A DNA stretch of 64,000 nucleotides from Demequina litorisediminis. Lineage in GTDB: Bacteria > Actinomycetota > Actinomycetes > Actinomycetales > Demequinaceae. Of this stretch, positions 51,515-61,382 are shown piece by piece (position 1 is the first letter of the stretch; each line of letters opens with the position of its first letter). Position numbers and translations under genes: made by a program. The stretch is taken from the NCBI RefSeq assembly GCF_030161615.1, contig NZ_BSUN01000001.1:1426001-1490000 (forward strand), given 5' to 3'. Under the pieces are notes generated by a model. That model was not told the DNA's origin, did no database searches, and was given only the letters and a program-made list of their open reading frames with translations.

Positions 51515-52193
51515 GTTTCCACAGATTTTGTCCACAGGGGTGTGAAGGAACGGTAAACGCGCACCAACACCTGTGGACAAACCTGGGGGAAACCGGTGGA
51601 TAAAAATGGGGGCCCTGCCTGGCTTGCGTGGGGCCGAGTGGGGAGTACGACTAGTCGCATCGGAACTCCGGTGCAAGCGAATCATGACGGCCCTCGCAAG
51701 GGGGCGAGCGCAGGTCTGAATCGTCGGGGGATGAGTCGCCGAAAGGCAGCAAATCCCCTCGTAGATGGCAGAATGGCGAGAATCGTCAACGCTGGGGTGA
51801 CGGGCGATCAGGACAACGGGAGACCACGGAGACCGCGCCTTTCCAGGGCACGGGTCCTCCGCCACTGCGGGTGACGGCGCAGGGTCTCGCGGCCCCGGTC
51901 GTCGGTCGAGAGGTCGTCTGTCCACAGCGGCGGCGAAGCCGGAGCGTCAATCACGGCTGTCGCGCGGGGGAGTTTTCCCCAGGCGCGTAAACTCTCGGTC
52001 CACGGCAAGGCCCCCGGACCCGAATTCCGGGGGCCTTCGCCTTGCGTGGACCGCGTCTTCCAGCGGCCGTCGACCACGCTAGGCGGCCCGCGCATCGGCC
52101 ACGGTGACCGACACGCATCGGCCTGCTTCCTCATCCACCTGTGAGTGGCCTGGGCGTACCGTGGGATCACCCGACGACCCCAGGGAGACGCGC
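51515..52193. other. 679-base non-coding region with DnaA-box-like sites
   Basis: No plausible gene is present. The first 90 bases hold TTTCCACA (51516), TTGTCCACA (51528-51536), TGTGGACAA (51572-51580) and GTGGATAA (about 51597). A near match, CTGTCCACA, lies near 51918. The middle (51620-51990) contains several small hairpins and could encode a structured RNA. It ends in the strong stem-loop at 52007-52037. No dnaA, dnaN or replication gene is adjacent. Confidence 0.55.
52007..52037. terminator. 12-bp GC-rich hairpin
   Basis: AAGGCCCCCGGA (52007-52018) pairs perfectly with TCCGGGGGCCTT (52026-52037) around a seven-base loop, with further partial pairing outside. It lies in the non-coding region more than 490 bases after the CtaG stop, which suggests that it ends a separate transcript. 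Confidence 0.65.
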
Positions 52194-52881
52194 ATGACCG
52201 ACCCCCGCGACGACGACGTGACGGCGGCCGATGCCGCGGCGCCCACCGAGGTGATGGAACCCATCAGCGTGGACGACACGGCCGTCATGGACGGGCTTCC
52301 GCCCGTGGTGGCGCCCGCCGACCCCGACGACGATGAACCCGCGGACATCGACGCGATCGCCGAGGAAGCGGCGGAGCCGTCGCGCTCGTGGATAGGCGTG
52401 GTCGCGTTCCTCACCGGCGCCATCGGCCTGTGGGTCGTGGCGATCCCGCTGGGGCACGCGGGCATCGTGGCCGCGCGCCGAGGCCGTGCCACCACCCGCG
52501 GATTCGCCGTCGCCGGCACCATCCTGGGCTATGTGGGGCTCGCGCTCACCGCGGTGCTGGTGTGGTTCCTGCTGCGTGGCCCGCAGCCGGAAACGCTCGA
52601 CGCCTACGCGTACCACGACGTGGTGGAAGTGGGCAACGCCGTGGCGCGCGCCGTCGAGCAGGACGAGAGCCTTCCCACCGTCGAGGTCGCAGGCGAGGGC
52701 TACACCGTGGCGGGGACGCAGGTCGCCGGGCTACTCGAGACGCAGCGCAGCGTGGCCCTCACCCCGGTGGGCGACGAGGGCTGGTGCCTCGAGGCTCGAC
52801 TACGTGGGAGGCCTCGAGGGGTCGTGGTCCTTCCACTTTGCCGATGGCGTGACCAAGGGCGGGACCTGCGCGGCCGCGTAG
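52194..52881 (+). CDS. DUF4190-type membrane protein
   Basis: 228-aa protein. An acidic, disordered N-terminus (residues 1-65, many Asp and Pro) is followed by two membrane spans of DUF4190 type, WIGVVAFLTGAIGLWVVAIP and GFAVAGTILGYVGLALTAVL. Between them lies the family motif GHAGIVAARRG. An external domain of about 100 residues follows and ends with VGGLEGSWSFHFADGVTKGG, restored by reading AGCT at 52792-52796. GGGAG precedes ATG 52194. Function unknown; similar proteins are often annotated only by this domain. Confidence 0.8.
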
Positions 52882-52898
52882 GTCAGGCTCGACACACG

Positions 52899-52933
52899 AG
52901 AGCCCCGGGTCGCGCGATGCGGGCCGGGGCTCT
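52899..52933. terminator. 10-bp stem-loop between convergent genes
   Basis: AGAGCCCCGG (52899-52908) pairs with CCGGGGCTCT (52924-52933); flanking CACAC/GTGTG extends the stem. It lies between the DUF4190 gene and the convergent uridylyltransferase gene. Confidence 0.65.
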
Positions 52934-52950
52934 GGCGTGTGACGGTGGGG

Positions 52951-54337
52951 CTAGCCCGCGAGCGTGGCGCCGGCCTCGACCGTGCGTGCCTCACCCTCGT
53001 CGGCGAGCGACGCGTCGCCCGTGACGGTGACATCCGCACCAAAGGTCCAGTCGCCCTTGACCGTCAGCGACGAGGCGTCCCTCAGGGACGGGGCGCCGTG
53101 CGGGAAGTGCGCGTCAAACGCCGCGACCGTCTTGAAGTGCTTCGAGTCGAGGTCGATCAGCGGTGCCTTCTCCACGGCGAGGCGGAGCCCCGCATCGTCG
53201 CCCAGGCTCGTAAGCATCCGAACGCAGCAGCAGCAGGTCGTTGGTGGTCTTCACGGGCAGGAAGCGCTCGCGGCCCACCACGATGGCGGTGGCACCCTCG
53301 AACACCTCGATGGCCGCACCCATGGCGGACTCGAGCCTGGTACACCTTGGGCGAGTCGCCGTCGGTGGGGTCCACGGTCTTCTCATTGCGGATCAGCGGC
53401 AGGCCAAGCACCGCGCCGCGCTCCGTGAGCGCCTTCTTGATGGCCACCAGGTCGAACCACAGGTTGTTGGTGTGGAAGAACGGGTGACGGAACTCGTCCG
53501 TGAAGTAGTCCATCTCCTCCGGCGCCGTCTGTGCGGTGTCGCGCAGGATCAACTGGCCGTCAGCCTTGCGGATGGCCAGGTGGCCGCCCTTACGGTCCGC
53601 GGGGGTGCGGGGGCACAGGCTCGGCGGCGTAGGGGGCGCCGGACTGCGCGAACCAGCCAGCGATCTGCGCGTTGGGCACCGCACCGAGGTTGTCCGAGTT
53701 GGACACGCTCGCGTACAGGAAGCCCGCGTCGAGGAGGGCGTCGAGCACCCCGGAGGACAGCAGTGCCGTGTAGATGTCGCCGTGGCCAGGGGGCACCACT
53801 CGAGGCTCGGGTCTGCGGGCCACTCAACGGGCGTCAGGTCGTCCACACGGAGCCTTGGGCTCGCGGTTCTGGAGGAAGTCGAGCGGAAGGCCCTCGACCT
53901 CGATGCCGGTGTGCTTGCCGAGGCTCCTCAAGCGAGTCGTCCTGCGTGCGGAACGAGTTCATCAGCACCAGCGGCAGGCGGGCGCCATAGGCCTCGCGGG
54001 CGTGCAGCACCTGCGCGGCGATGATGTCGAGGAACGACTTGCCATCACGCACGGGCAGCAGCGACTTCGCCTTATCCATGCCCATCGACGTGCCGAGGCC
54101 GCCGTTGAGGCGATGACGGCGGTCTTCTGAATGGCGGCGGCTGCTGCCTCGTCGGAGATCTCGACATCGGCGAGCCTTGTCGGGGTCGAGCAGCGGCTCG
54201 ATGGTCTCCTCGAGGACCAGGCCGGTCGCGCCGGCCTCCAACTCCCCGTAGTAGTGGGTGAAGACGTCGATCGCGGCCGGGGCAACTCCCGCCTCACGCA
54301 TCTTGTCCTGGGCCTGGGCAAGTCCTTCAGCGCTCAT
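52951..54337 (-). CDS. UTP-glucose-1-phosphate uridylyltransferase (UGP2 type)
   Basis: Makes UDP-glucose from UTP and glucose-1-phosphate, precursor for glycans and trehalose. It is the eukaryotic-like UDPGP family, not the short GalU type: 460 aa after six AGCT repairs (53204, 53334, 53617, 53851, 53921, 54173). The nucleotide loop is [20 protein letters not shown], then [50 protein letters not shown] and [20 protein letters not shown]. Two bases are also missing, one before the loop at about 54109 (probably in a damaged AAGCTC) and one C near 53798. A C-terminal left-handed beta-helix-like tail ([20 protein letters not shown]) is typical. Confidence 0.93.
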
Positions 54338-54449
54338 GGCCTTCAGCCTAGCCGGGACCGCGCACAGGGGAACCGGGACCGCGTGCTTGTGTACCGGGAG
54401 TTCACTCAGTGGGGAGGGTGGTCCGGCACCACGGGCCGGAGCGAAGCAG

Positions 54450-54520
54450 AGCGGGTGACGGGAATCGAACCCGCGCTATCGGCTGGGAAGGCTGAAGTTC
54501 TGCCATTGAACTACACCCGC
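54450..54520 (-). tRNA. tRNA-Gly, anticodon arm damaged as written (probably CCC)
   Basis: The acceptor stem (GCGGGTG with CACCCGC, discriminator T), the D arm (GTTC-AATGGCA-GAAC) and the T arm (GCGGG-TTCGATT-CCCGT) are canonical for bacterial tRNA-Gly. The anticodon arm reads TCAGC-CTTCCCA-GCCGA, which would give anticodon TCC with C at position 37 and an A-C mismatch in the stem. The expected actinobacterial arm is of the form TCAGC-TTCCCAA-GCTGA, anticodon CCC, which contains two AGCT sites. CCA is not encoded. Confidence 0.85.
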
Positions 54521-54577
54521 GCGCGGCGCCTGAGGCGCCTCGGTCACCCATACTAGCGGGCCGCGCGGACGCCTTCC

Positions 54578-57040
54578 TCAGCGCAGGTCGCCGCGATGAC
54601 CCAGCGCCTCGAGCCATGCGACCAGTTGGCGATGCAGGGCATCGGCGCCGTAGAGCAGGCCCGACGGTCCGGCGAGTGCCGGGTCCACTCGCCATCCGGC
54701 GGGGTGGACCAGTAGCGGCCGAGTCTGCCAGCCGCCCACGCCGCCGTGGCATCCCACCAGGCTCCTCGAACGCCGCGACCTCGTCGAGCACCGGGTCGTA
54801 CGTGGAGTTGAGGTAGATATCCGGGGCGTGGTGGAAAGCCGATGCACGGGCGAAGTCGGCCGCCGTGTGGTCCGGGTAGGCGGCGAGAGGGTCCTCGCCC
54901 GCCACCTCGCCGGTGGACAGGTGGCGCGTGCCCGCGGCACCGATGGCGACGGCACCGCCACTCGTGCGCAGGACCGCGAAGCCCACCGCGGGATGCCCCA
55001 CGAGGTCGGCCACGAGCCCCGGGTGCGCCTCCTCGACCTCCGCGAGTGACATCGCGTGGTCGACGGCCGTGAACCAGACCCCGCCAAGGTTGCCGGAGCC
55101 CACCACCGCGATCGGCGTCGCCTCGCGCGGCCCAGCGCCCGCATCGGCCGTCGCCTCGCGGTCCAGGGCCCGCGCCGCGACCTGCGCCGATCGCGCACCT
55201 TGAGCCGCCAGTTCCCGCACCAGCAGCGCCGCTGGTGCGCCCGCGCCTTCACGGTCATGCGCGGTCAGCACCGCCCTGCCCCCGGTGCGCTCCGCGATGA
55301 ACTCCTCCAGGGAGCGCCCCTCGCGTTGCGCGAACGTGGCACCCTGGCTTTGACCGTGGTCGGACACGGCCACGATGTCGTACTCCCGCGCCGCGATGCC
55401 CGAGGCGGCGACGCGCTCGAGCGTGCCGAGCACCCGGTCGAGCCCGTACAGCGACGCCAACGACTCCGGCCGCGTCACGCCGGCATGGTGCGCGATCTCG
55501 TCGTAGTCCACGTAGTCGACGTAGACCGCCTTCGCGCCGCGCACCATCGATTCGACCACCAGCGCCGTGTTGAGGTCCCGCAGCATCACATTGGTGACGC
55601 CCCGCAGGGCGATGTACGACCCATGGCGCGCCACCCGCGGTTCGATGCCGCGGCGCTCCTGCGACCGCCCCTGCGCCACCTCCTTCAGCATCTCGCCCAC
55701 CGTCATCACGAGCGCCCGCGCAAACCCCGCCGGGTGGGAGAAGAAGGCCGCGTACGGCCGCGAGGAACCCAGGGCCGATGCCCCACCCGCCACCGCAGAC
55801 ATCGTCAGGTGCACGGTCGCGGCATCGCCCGTAAAGAGATTGGAGATCGACACCCCTTCGTCGGCAAGGAGGCCCCTGCCGTCGGAGATGCGCGACTCGA
55901 TGACAGCGGCATCGGCAGGCTTGTTGGCGACCAGCATGCGGCCCAGGTCCCTGTCCCACCAACGGAAGGCAGGGATGTCCTCGTTGGAGCCGTGCAGGAT
56001 GCCCGCCTGGCTGACCGGCGTAGTCGATGGCACGCGCGCCGTCCACTCGGTCCACGTGTGGGTGCCGCCCCTGATCCAGCGCGACAAGGTGGGCAGATTT
56101 CCCGCCCGCAGTTCCGCCTGCAGGAGCGGCGCAGGCACGCCGTCGAGCCTGCACCATGATGACCCCGCGCGCCCCGTCTGACGGCGCCGCGGGCGCATCG
56201 CTCAGCGCCTGACGGGCCACGTGGGTGAGCAGGTACTCGTCGGTGCCCAGCGAAAATGCCCACGTCACCGCCGCCATCAGCGCCGCGAAGATCCACGACG
56301 CCACGAACGCCCACCCGGGGGACGCCACCACGATGCCAGGCGCCACCCACAGCGCCGCGCCAAGGATCGCGAAGTAACCGAGTAGCGCCGTGGCGAGCGC
56401 CCCGAGCCAGCCAAAGCGCGCGGCGATGCCCGTCAGCAGCGGCTGCAACGCCCAGGACACCAGCGCCACGGCGACGGCCGCCAGCGGCACGGCGAACCAG
56501 GCGTCGGCCCCCACACCCGGCGTCCACCACACCGTCAGCGCCAGCACCACGGCCTGCGCCAGTAGTTCGCCACCCCGGCGCCACGGTGAGCGTGGGCTGG
56601 ACGCCATCGCCCGGGCCAGGCGACGGTCCGCCTCGGTCTCAAACCACCGGCGCGTGGGAGCGACCCACGCGAGCACCAGCACGCCCGCCGAGCCGGCCAG
56701 CGGCGCGAGCCATGCGCTCACGGGCAACGACTCGTGACCCAGGACGTCATACGCGACCGTCAGCAGCCGCAACACCTCCACCACCGTGAGCAGGACACGG
56801 GCGTTCGTGGACCGACGAAGTAGCCCCACGGCGACTGCGAGCCTGGGCGAGGCCCACGACCGCCAGCCCCACCCCTACCCCGAGCGTGGTGGTGTTCGAG
56901 GCGACGGCGGCGAGCGCGCCTGACCCCACCACCGTGAGGCCAGCGCCGAGCGCCACGTCAAAGGCGCCCGCAAGGAACGTCAGCGTGACGAGCGCGACCA
57001 CGCTGAACGGGCGTCGCTCCCGCCGTGCCGTCGCCGTCAC
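54578..57040 (-). CDS. Membrane-anchored alkaline-phosphatase-superfamily phosphodiesterase
   Basis: 819-aa protein after AGCT repairs at 54759, 56146 and 56840. Residues about 1-270 contain eight hydrophobic segments with a holin-family-like character. The C-terminal 500 residues are a type I phosphodiesterase / nucleotide pyrophosphatase-like domain. The metal-site start is VIMVQLDGVPAPLLQAEL with the nucleophile region ARVPSTTPVSQAGIL. Later metal ligands are VYVDYVDYDEIAHHAG and IVAVSDHGQSQGATFAQREG. The catalytic domain is predicted to be outside the membrane and may act on phosphodiesters of lipids or wall polymers. GTG 57040 overlaps the epimerase stop, so the two are coupled. Confidence 0.83.
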
Positions 57041-57964
57041 CGTCTGCGCGCCGTCACCAGATCCGCGGCGCGCATCGTGAACGATGCGCTGCGCGTCTCA
57101 CCCGGCTGCAGCAGAAACAGGCCGTTGGCACCGATGCCGTGGGCGTCCAGCGTGAAGGCATCGTTCGCGTTCGAGACGGGCTCGAGCGCGAAGTAGTCCC
57201 TGTCGGTCGGGATGTAGAGCACGGCGTGGGCCAGCAGAGGATCGGCCGTGATGTCGAGGCGCACCGCACCGGGCCACTCGATGGTCGCCGCCTGCTCGCC
57301 CGTGCCCCCGGCCAGGCAGTCGTCGACGGCCTCGTGCCCCAGTTCCCGCGCCTGACGGAAGTCGGCGGCCGGGCGCAGCGGCCCCGGGGCGGCATCGGGC
57401 ATGCCCCCGGTGAGCGCGAAGGCCGTCTCGCATTGCACGGCGAGCCGCGCATCGGGGGAGCCGGCGACGCTGCGCAGGAAGTACGGGTGGTGGCCAAAGC
57501 CTGCGGGGAACGTCTCGTGCGAGTCATTCGCGACGGCGTAGGTCCACACGAAGTCGTCACCGTCGAGGGCGTAGGCCGAACCGCGCCGTGAAGGACCACG
57601 GCCAGTTGACCCCGAACACGTCATGCGAGGTGAAGGTCAACACCACGCGATCAGAGGAGTGTTCCGCCACCGTCCAGGGATAGTCCCAGCCGGCCCCGTG
57701 GATCGCGGTGCCATCGGGCCAGTTCACCCGCAACTGATAGCGGCGTCCCGCGAACCGCAACAGCCCGTCACGGATGCGGTTCGACCACGGCACCAGCGGG
57801 TAGGACGCCATGACCTTGGGGACGGCGGCATCGGCGGGAGCGGGCCGCAGGAAGTCCTGCCAGTGGGCGTCCACCTTCACCTGGCCGCGCGTGACCGAGC
57901 CGCCGACGGCGGAAGCGAAGCCCACGCGCCAGCGATCATTCTCGATCACGACTGTCTCCACCAT
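57037..57964 (-). CDS. Aldose 1-epimerase-like protein
   Basis: Third mutarotase-family gene of the window, 308 aa. Motifs are YPLVPWSNRIRDGLLRFAGR, TAIHGAGWDYPW with the active-site His near residue 93, and FPAGFGHHPYFLRSV with the second His pair near residue 172. One extra base lies near 57573-57580, read GGCCTACGCC; the true sequence may be AGCTACGCC (RFSYALDGDDF), which would be a further AGCT site with a substitution. It is coupled to the phosphodiesterase gene rather than to sugar genes, so a different substrate from the galactose epimerases is likely. Confidence 0.78.
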
Positions 57965-58034
57965 GGCTGTCATTGTGGCGCACGCGTGGACACAGCGCTG
58001 GGCGGCACGGCGCTCGCGGAGGCACACTGGGCGC

Positions 58035-58937
58035 ATGCGTCGGCCAGGGGTGGGCTGGGGCGTCAGCGTGCTCACGTTGACGCTCCTCGCGGCGTGCTCC
58101 GGCGACGGCGGCACCGCGGTCACGCCGACCCCCACGCAGACTGCCGCGCCAGGCCCCGAGGCGCCCACCATTGCCCCCACCGGCACCATCGTCCGTCAGC
58201 GCACCCTCGAGGCGGACCGGAAGGTCGAGGTCCGGGTCACCGCCACAAGCGAGCCGCGCGGCATCGTCGCCTCGGTCTCCATGACGTCGCCCTACTTCAC
58301 GTCATCGGGCACGGTGCCCACCAACGTGCTCCTCATCAACGGCGACGACGCGCGCCTGCGCGTGCCGCTCGGTGAGCCCGTGTGCCCCGCCGGGAACGGG
58401 GACACCATCGCGACCGTCGACGTGCGGGCCAAGGACGGTACGGCCCTGACCGCGACCGAGGTGGTCCTCGAGGACACGGCGCTCGCGGAGATCAACGCCG
58501 AGGAGTGCGCCATGAAGGTGGCGACCGACGCCGCCCAGCCGGGATTCGCGACCTCGCCCGACCTCTGGACGCTCGACGGGGACGCCCTCAGCACGGTCGT
58601 CACGTTGACCCGAGGCTCCTCCGACGCGGCCGCGACCCTGACCCTGCTGCGGGGCAACGTGATCTTCTCGCTCGAGCCGGCGCAGGACGCGGTCCCCGTG
58701 ACGCTCGAGCCGGCCCAGGCATCGGCCACGGTGCCCGTCACCATCCGCGCCAGCCGGTGCGACGCCCACGCCTTCGCCGAATCGAAGAAGACCTACGTGT
58801 TCCCCGCCTGGATCGAGGTGGACGGCGAGGAGATCGCCGTCGAGTACCGCGCGGAGGGGACGGCTCAGGAGCGGCTCCACGCGCTCTTCACCGCGTGCGG
58901 CAAGGCCAACGACAGCACGGGGATTGGCGGCCAGTAG
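58035..58937 (+). CDS. Lipoprotein of unknown function
   Basis: 300-aa secreted lipoprotein with an undamaged frame. The signal peptide and lipobox are GWGVSVLTLTLLAAC (Cys about residue 20), then a Thr/Pro-rich linker. The remainder is predicted all-beta: a segment with DARLRVPLGEPVCPAGNGDT, then DALSTVVTLTRGSSDAAATL and CDAHAFAESKKTYVFPAWIE. Three or four Cys suggest disulfides outside the cell. I recognise no named domain. ATG 58035 is the only start upstream of the signal sequence. It stands alone, divergent from the epimerase-like gene. Confidence 0.7.
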   Translation: MRRPGVGWGVSVLTLTLLAACSGDGGTAVTPTPTQTAAPGPEAPTIAPTGTIVRQRTLEADRKVEVRVTATSEPRGIVASVSMTSPYFTSSGTVPTNVLLINGDDARLRVPLGEPVCPAGNGDTIATVDVRAKDGTALTATEVVLEDTALAEINAEECAMKVATDAAQPGFATSPDLWTLDGDALSTVVTLTRGSSDAAATLTLLRGNVIFSLEPAQDAVPVTLEPAQASATVPVTIRASRCDAHAFAESKKTYVFPAWIEVDGEEIAVEYRAEGTAQERLHALFTACGKANDSTGIGGQ

Positions 58938-59085
58938 GGCCGATGCCGACGGCGGCACCCGTGGGGCCGCGGGAATAACTCCTGGTTGGAGGTCTGTTGG
59001 AACCGGTGCAGGCGGCGCCTTCCGGGGATGGTCCCCACCGCATGTGCGTGAACAGCAGCGTCGCCGTCAACGTCAGGAGAAGAAC

Positions 59086-59352
59086 ATGGCCATCGGTTCC
59101 GGAATCTTCCTCATCGCCGTCGGAGCGATCCTCGCCTTTGCCCTCAACGAATCGGTCGACGCCATCGACCTCGGCATGGTCGGCTGGATCCTGATGGCGG
59201 CCGGTGCGCTCGGCATCATCATCTCGCTCATCGTGAGCGGCCAGCGCCGCAACACCACCCACACGCAGGTCACCGAGGGGTACGTCGACCACCACCAGGT
59301 GCGCGATGAGCCGCACGCCGAGGGCGGCCCCGGCACCACACCGCGCGCCTAG
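59086..59352 (+). CDS. DUF6458-family small membrane protein
   Basis: 88-aa protein with two membrane spans, IGSGIFLIAVGAILAFAL (about residues 2-19) and GMVGWILMAAGALGIIISLI (about 29-48), separated by the loop ESVDAIDLG. A charged cytoplasmic tail follows. This is the standard form of the DUF6458 proteins common in actinobacteria. Preceded by GTCAGGAGAAG. Function unknown. Confidence 0.85.
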   Translation: MAIGSGIFLIAVGAILAFALNESVDAIDLGMVGWILMAAGALGIIISLIVSGQRRNTTHTQVTEGYVDHHQVRDEPHAEGGPGTTPRA

Positions 59353-59389
59353 CGGCCCGAGCCTGCTCGGCACCCAAGAGCCCGAGCGG

Positions 59390-60719
59390 CTACGGCTGTG
59401 ACGAGGTGTCCTCGATCTGCTGAGCGCGCAGCCTGAGCACGGCATCGTCCCTGGAGTTCACCCGATTCGGGTAGGTGAACTCCAGGACGGGCCGATGCCG
59501 GTGGTACGTCACCTCGAGGTTCCAGTGCTGCACGGCCCACATGGTGCACGCCACCGCGACCGCGATCGCCGCGATCGATCCGACGCCAATCGACCAGCGC
59601 GCCCCCACGTTCTCGCCCACCCAGCCCACGATGGGAGCGCCGATGGGCGTGGAACCCATGAGGAGCATCGAGTAGAGCGCCATCACGCGGCCACGCATGA
59701 ACGGCTCGGTGGTGGTCTGCACATACGCGTTCGCGCTGGTCAACATCGTGAGTTGCGAGAAGCCCACGGCCACCGAGGCCAGCATGTAGAGCCCGTAGTT
59801 GGGCATCGACGCCATCACCGCGCTCGACAGGCCGAAGAGTCCCGCCGCGCCCAGCACCAGACGTAGCCGCGGGCGTTCGCGCCGCGCGGCCAGCAGCGCG
59901 CCTCCCAGGGAGCCGATGGCTAGCACCGACCCCATGAGGCCGTAGTCCTCGGGCCCGCGCCCGAACTCGACGCGCGCCATCAGTGCGCTGGTCATCTGGA
60001 AGTTCAGCCCGAGCGCCGCGACGACCGACACCACGACCATCACCATGATGATGTCGGTGCGCCCGCGCACGTAGCGGATGCCCTGGCGCACCTGGCCCTT
60101 CTCGCGCGGCGCCCGCTCGACGTCGCTGAGTTCGGCCCGGCGCATGACGAGCAGCGCCACCACGGTGGCGGCAAAGGTGAGGCCGTTGACGATGAACACC
60201 CAGCCGATGCCGATCCACGCGACCGTGAGGCCCGCCACGGCGGGCCCGATGAGGCGGGCGGCGTTGAACGACGCGCTGTTAAGGCCGACCGCGTTGGACA
60301 GGCCCTCGGGAGGAACGAGCGCCGCGACGAAAGTCTGACGCGCGGGCACATCGACCGCCGAGACCACCCCGAGCCCGAACGCGAACAGATACACGTGCCA
60401 CAACTGCGCGTGACCGGCCAGCACGATGACGCCAAGGCCGATGCCGAGCGTGCCCGCCGCGACCTGCGTGGCGATGAGGAGCCTTGCGCTGGTCGACGCG
60501 GTCCACGAGCACGCCCGCGAAGGGCCCCAGCAGCAGGAATGGCAGGAATTGCAGCGCCGTGACGGTGCCCACCGCGATGCCGGAGTCCTCGGACAGGACG
60601 GTCAGGACCAGCCAGTCCTGCGCGACGCGCTGCATCCAGGTGCCCACGTTGGACACCAGCGCTCCCGCGAACCACAGGCGGTAATTGAAGTAGCCCAGCG
60701 ACGCAAACGTGCGGCTCAT
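59390..60719 (-). CDS. MFS transporter, EntS-like exporter
   Basis: 442-aa major facilitator with about ten to twelve spans. The N-terminus (FNYRLWFAGALVSNVGTWMQ RVAQDW in sequence order) is typical of the enterobactin-exporter (EntS/YbdA) subgroup, as are LGPFAGVLVDRVDQRKLL and VDVPARQTFVAALVPPEGL. AGCT repair at 60480-60484 restores the first cytoplasmic loop. The C-terminal tail beyond the last span (LEVTYHRHRPVLEFTYP) is hydrophilic. The export substrate is unknown. ATG 60719; no close neighbour on the same strand. Confidence 0.87.
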
Positions 60720-60821
60720 GCGAGCCCGGCGTCGGTCGAGGGCATGTCTCTCACCCTACGCCTGGTGTGCCGAAGGCTCGAAGGTCGCCCGCACCCCGCA
60801 CCGTTTGCGAGAATCAAGCCC

Positions 60822-61295
60822 ATGCAGTCCCGCCCCGCACTCGCCCTGTCCCTCCGCGTCCTTCTTGGCGCCGCCCTCGTCGCCGCATCGGTGGTGGCCA
60901 TCGTGCAGGCCTGGAGCGAGGCGGGTGGTGCGCCGCTGAGCACCATCCTCGGCGTGGTGTTGTTCGCCGCGGTGTTCGCCGCTGGTGGCCTCGCGTTCCG
61001 CACCTCGTCCCACCTCATCTGGTGGGGCCTCCTGGTGATGTTGTGGGCCGTGATGCTCAACGCCAACAGCGGAGCCGAGTACCTCGCGCTCCCGCTGCTG
61101 GCCGTCGCGGGCGCCTCCGAACCCCTCATCTATGGCCTCATGGGCATCATCGTCGCGGTCGCGCTCGCCTCCGCCGTGGGTGCCGTCGGCGCAGCAGGGG
61201 CGGGCGTCCTCGCCGTCGCGGGGCTCGCCGCCTTCGCGCTCGGCCTCGCCTACCGCCGCCTCGGCGCCAAGGCTGCCACCGCATCGGCCGCCTGA
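60822..61295 (+). CDS. Small multi-spanning membrane protein of unknown function
   Basis: 157-aa hydrophobic protein with about five predicted spans, including LLGAALVAASVVAIVQAW, ILGVVLFAAVFAAGGLAF and LIWWGLLVMLWAVMLNA. The last third is almost entirely Ala, Gly, Val and Leu. I recognise no family. Translation from ATG 60822; divergent from the MFS gene by about 100 bases. Confidence 0.65.
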   Translation: MQSRPALALSLRVLLGAALVAASVVAIVQAWSEAGGAPLSTILGVVLFAAVFAAGGLAFRTSSHLIWWGLLVMLWAVMLNANSGAEYLALPLLAVAGASEPLIYGLMGIIVAVALASAVGAVGAAGAGVLAVAGLAAFALGLAYRRLGAKAATASAA

Positions 61296-61382
61296 ACCCG
61301 GGCGGCATCAGGGCCGTCGCGGCCGATGCCTGGCGCCGGGAGTGAAACATCGGCGTCACCTGGCGGCTTTAGGCTTGGCGCC

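Noticed and set aside
51650-51840. Cobalamin riboswitch
   Set aside because: GGAACTCCGGTGCAAG and GGGAGACC look partly like its conserved boxes, but spacing is too long, the B12 box is incomplete and no cobalamin gene follows.
51515-52193. Chromosomal origin oriC
   Set aside because: DnaA-like boxes are few, there is no AT-rich unwinding segment, and dnaA, dnaN or other origin genes are absent.
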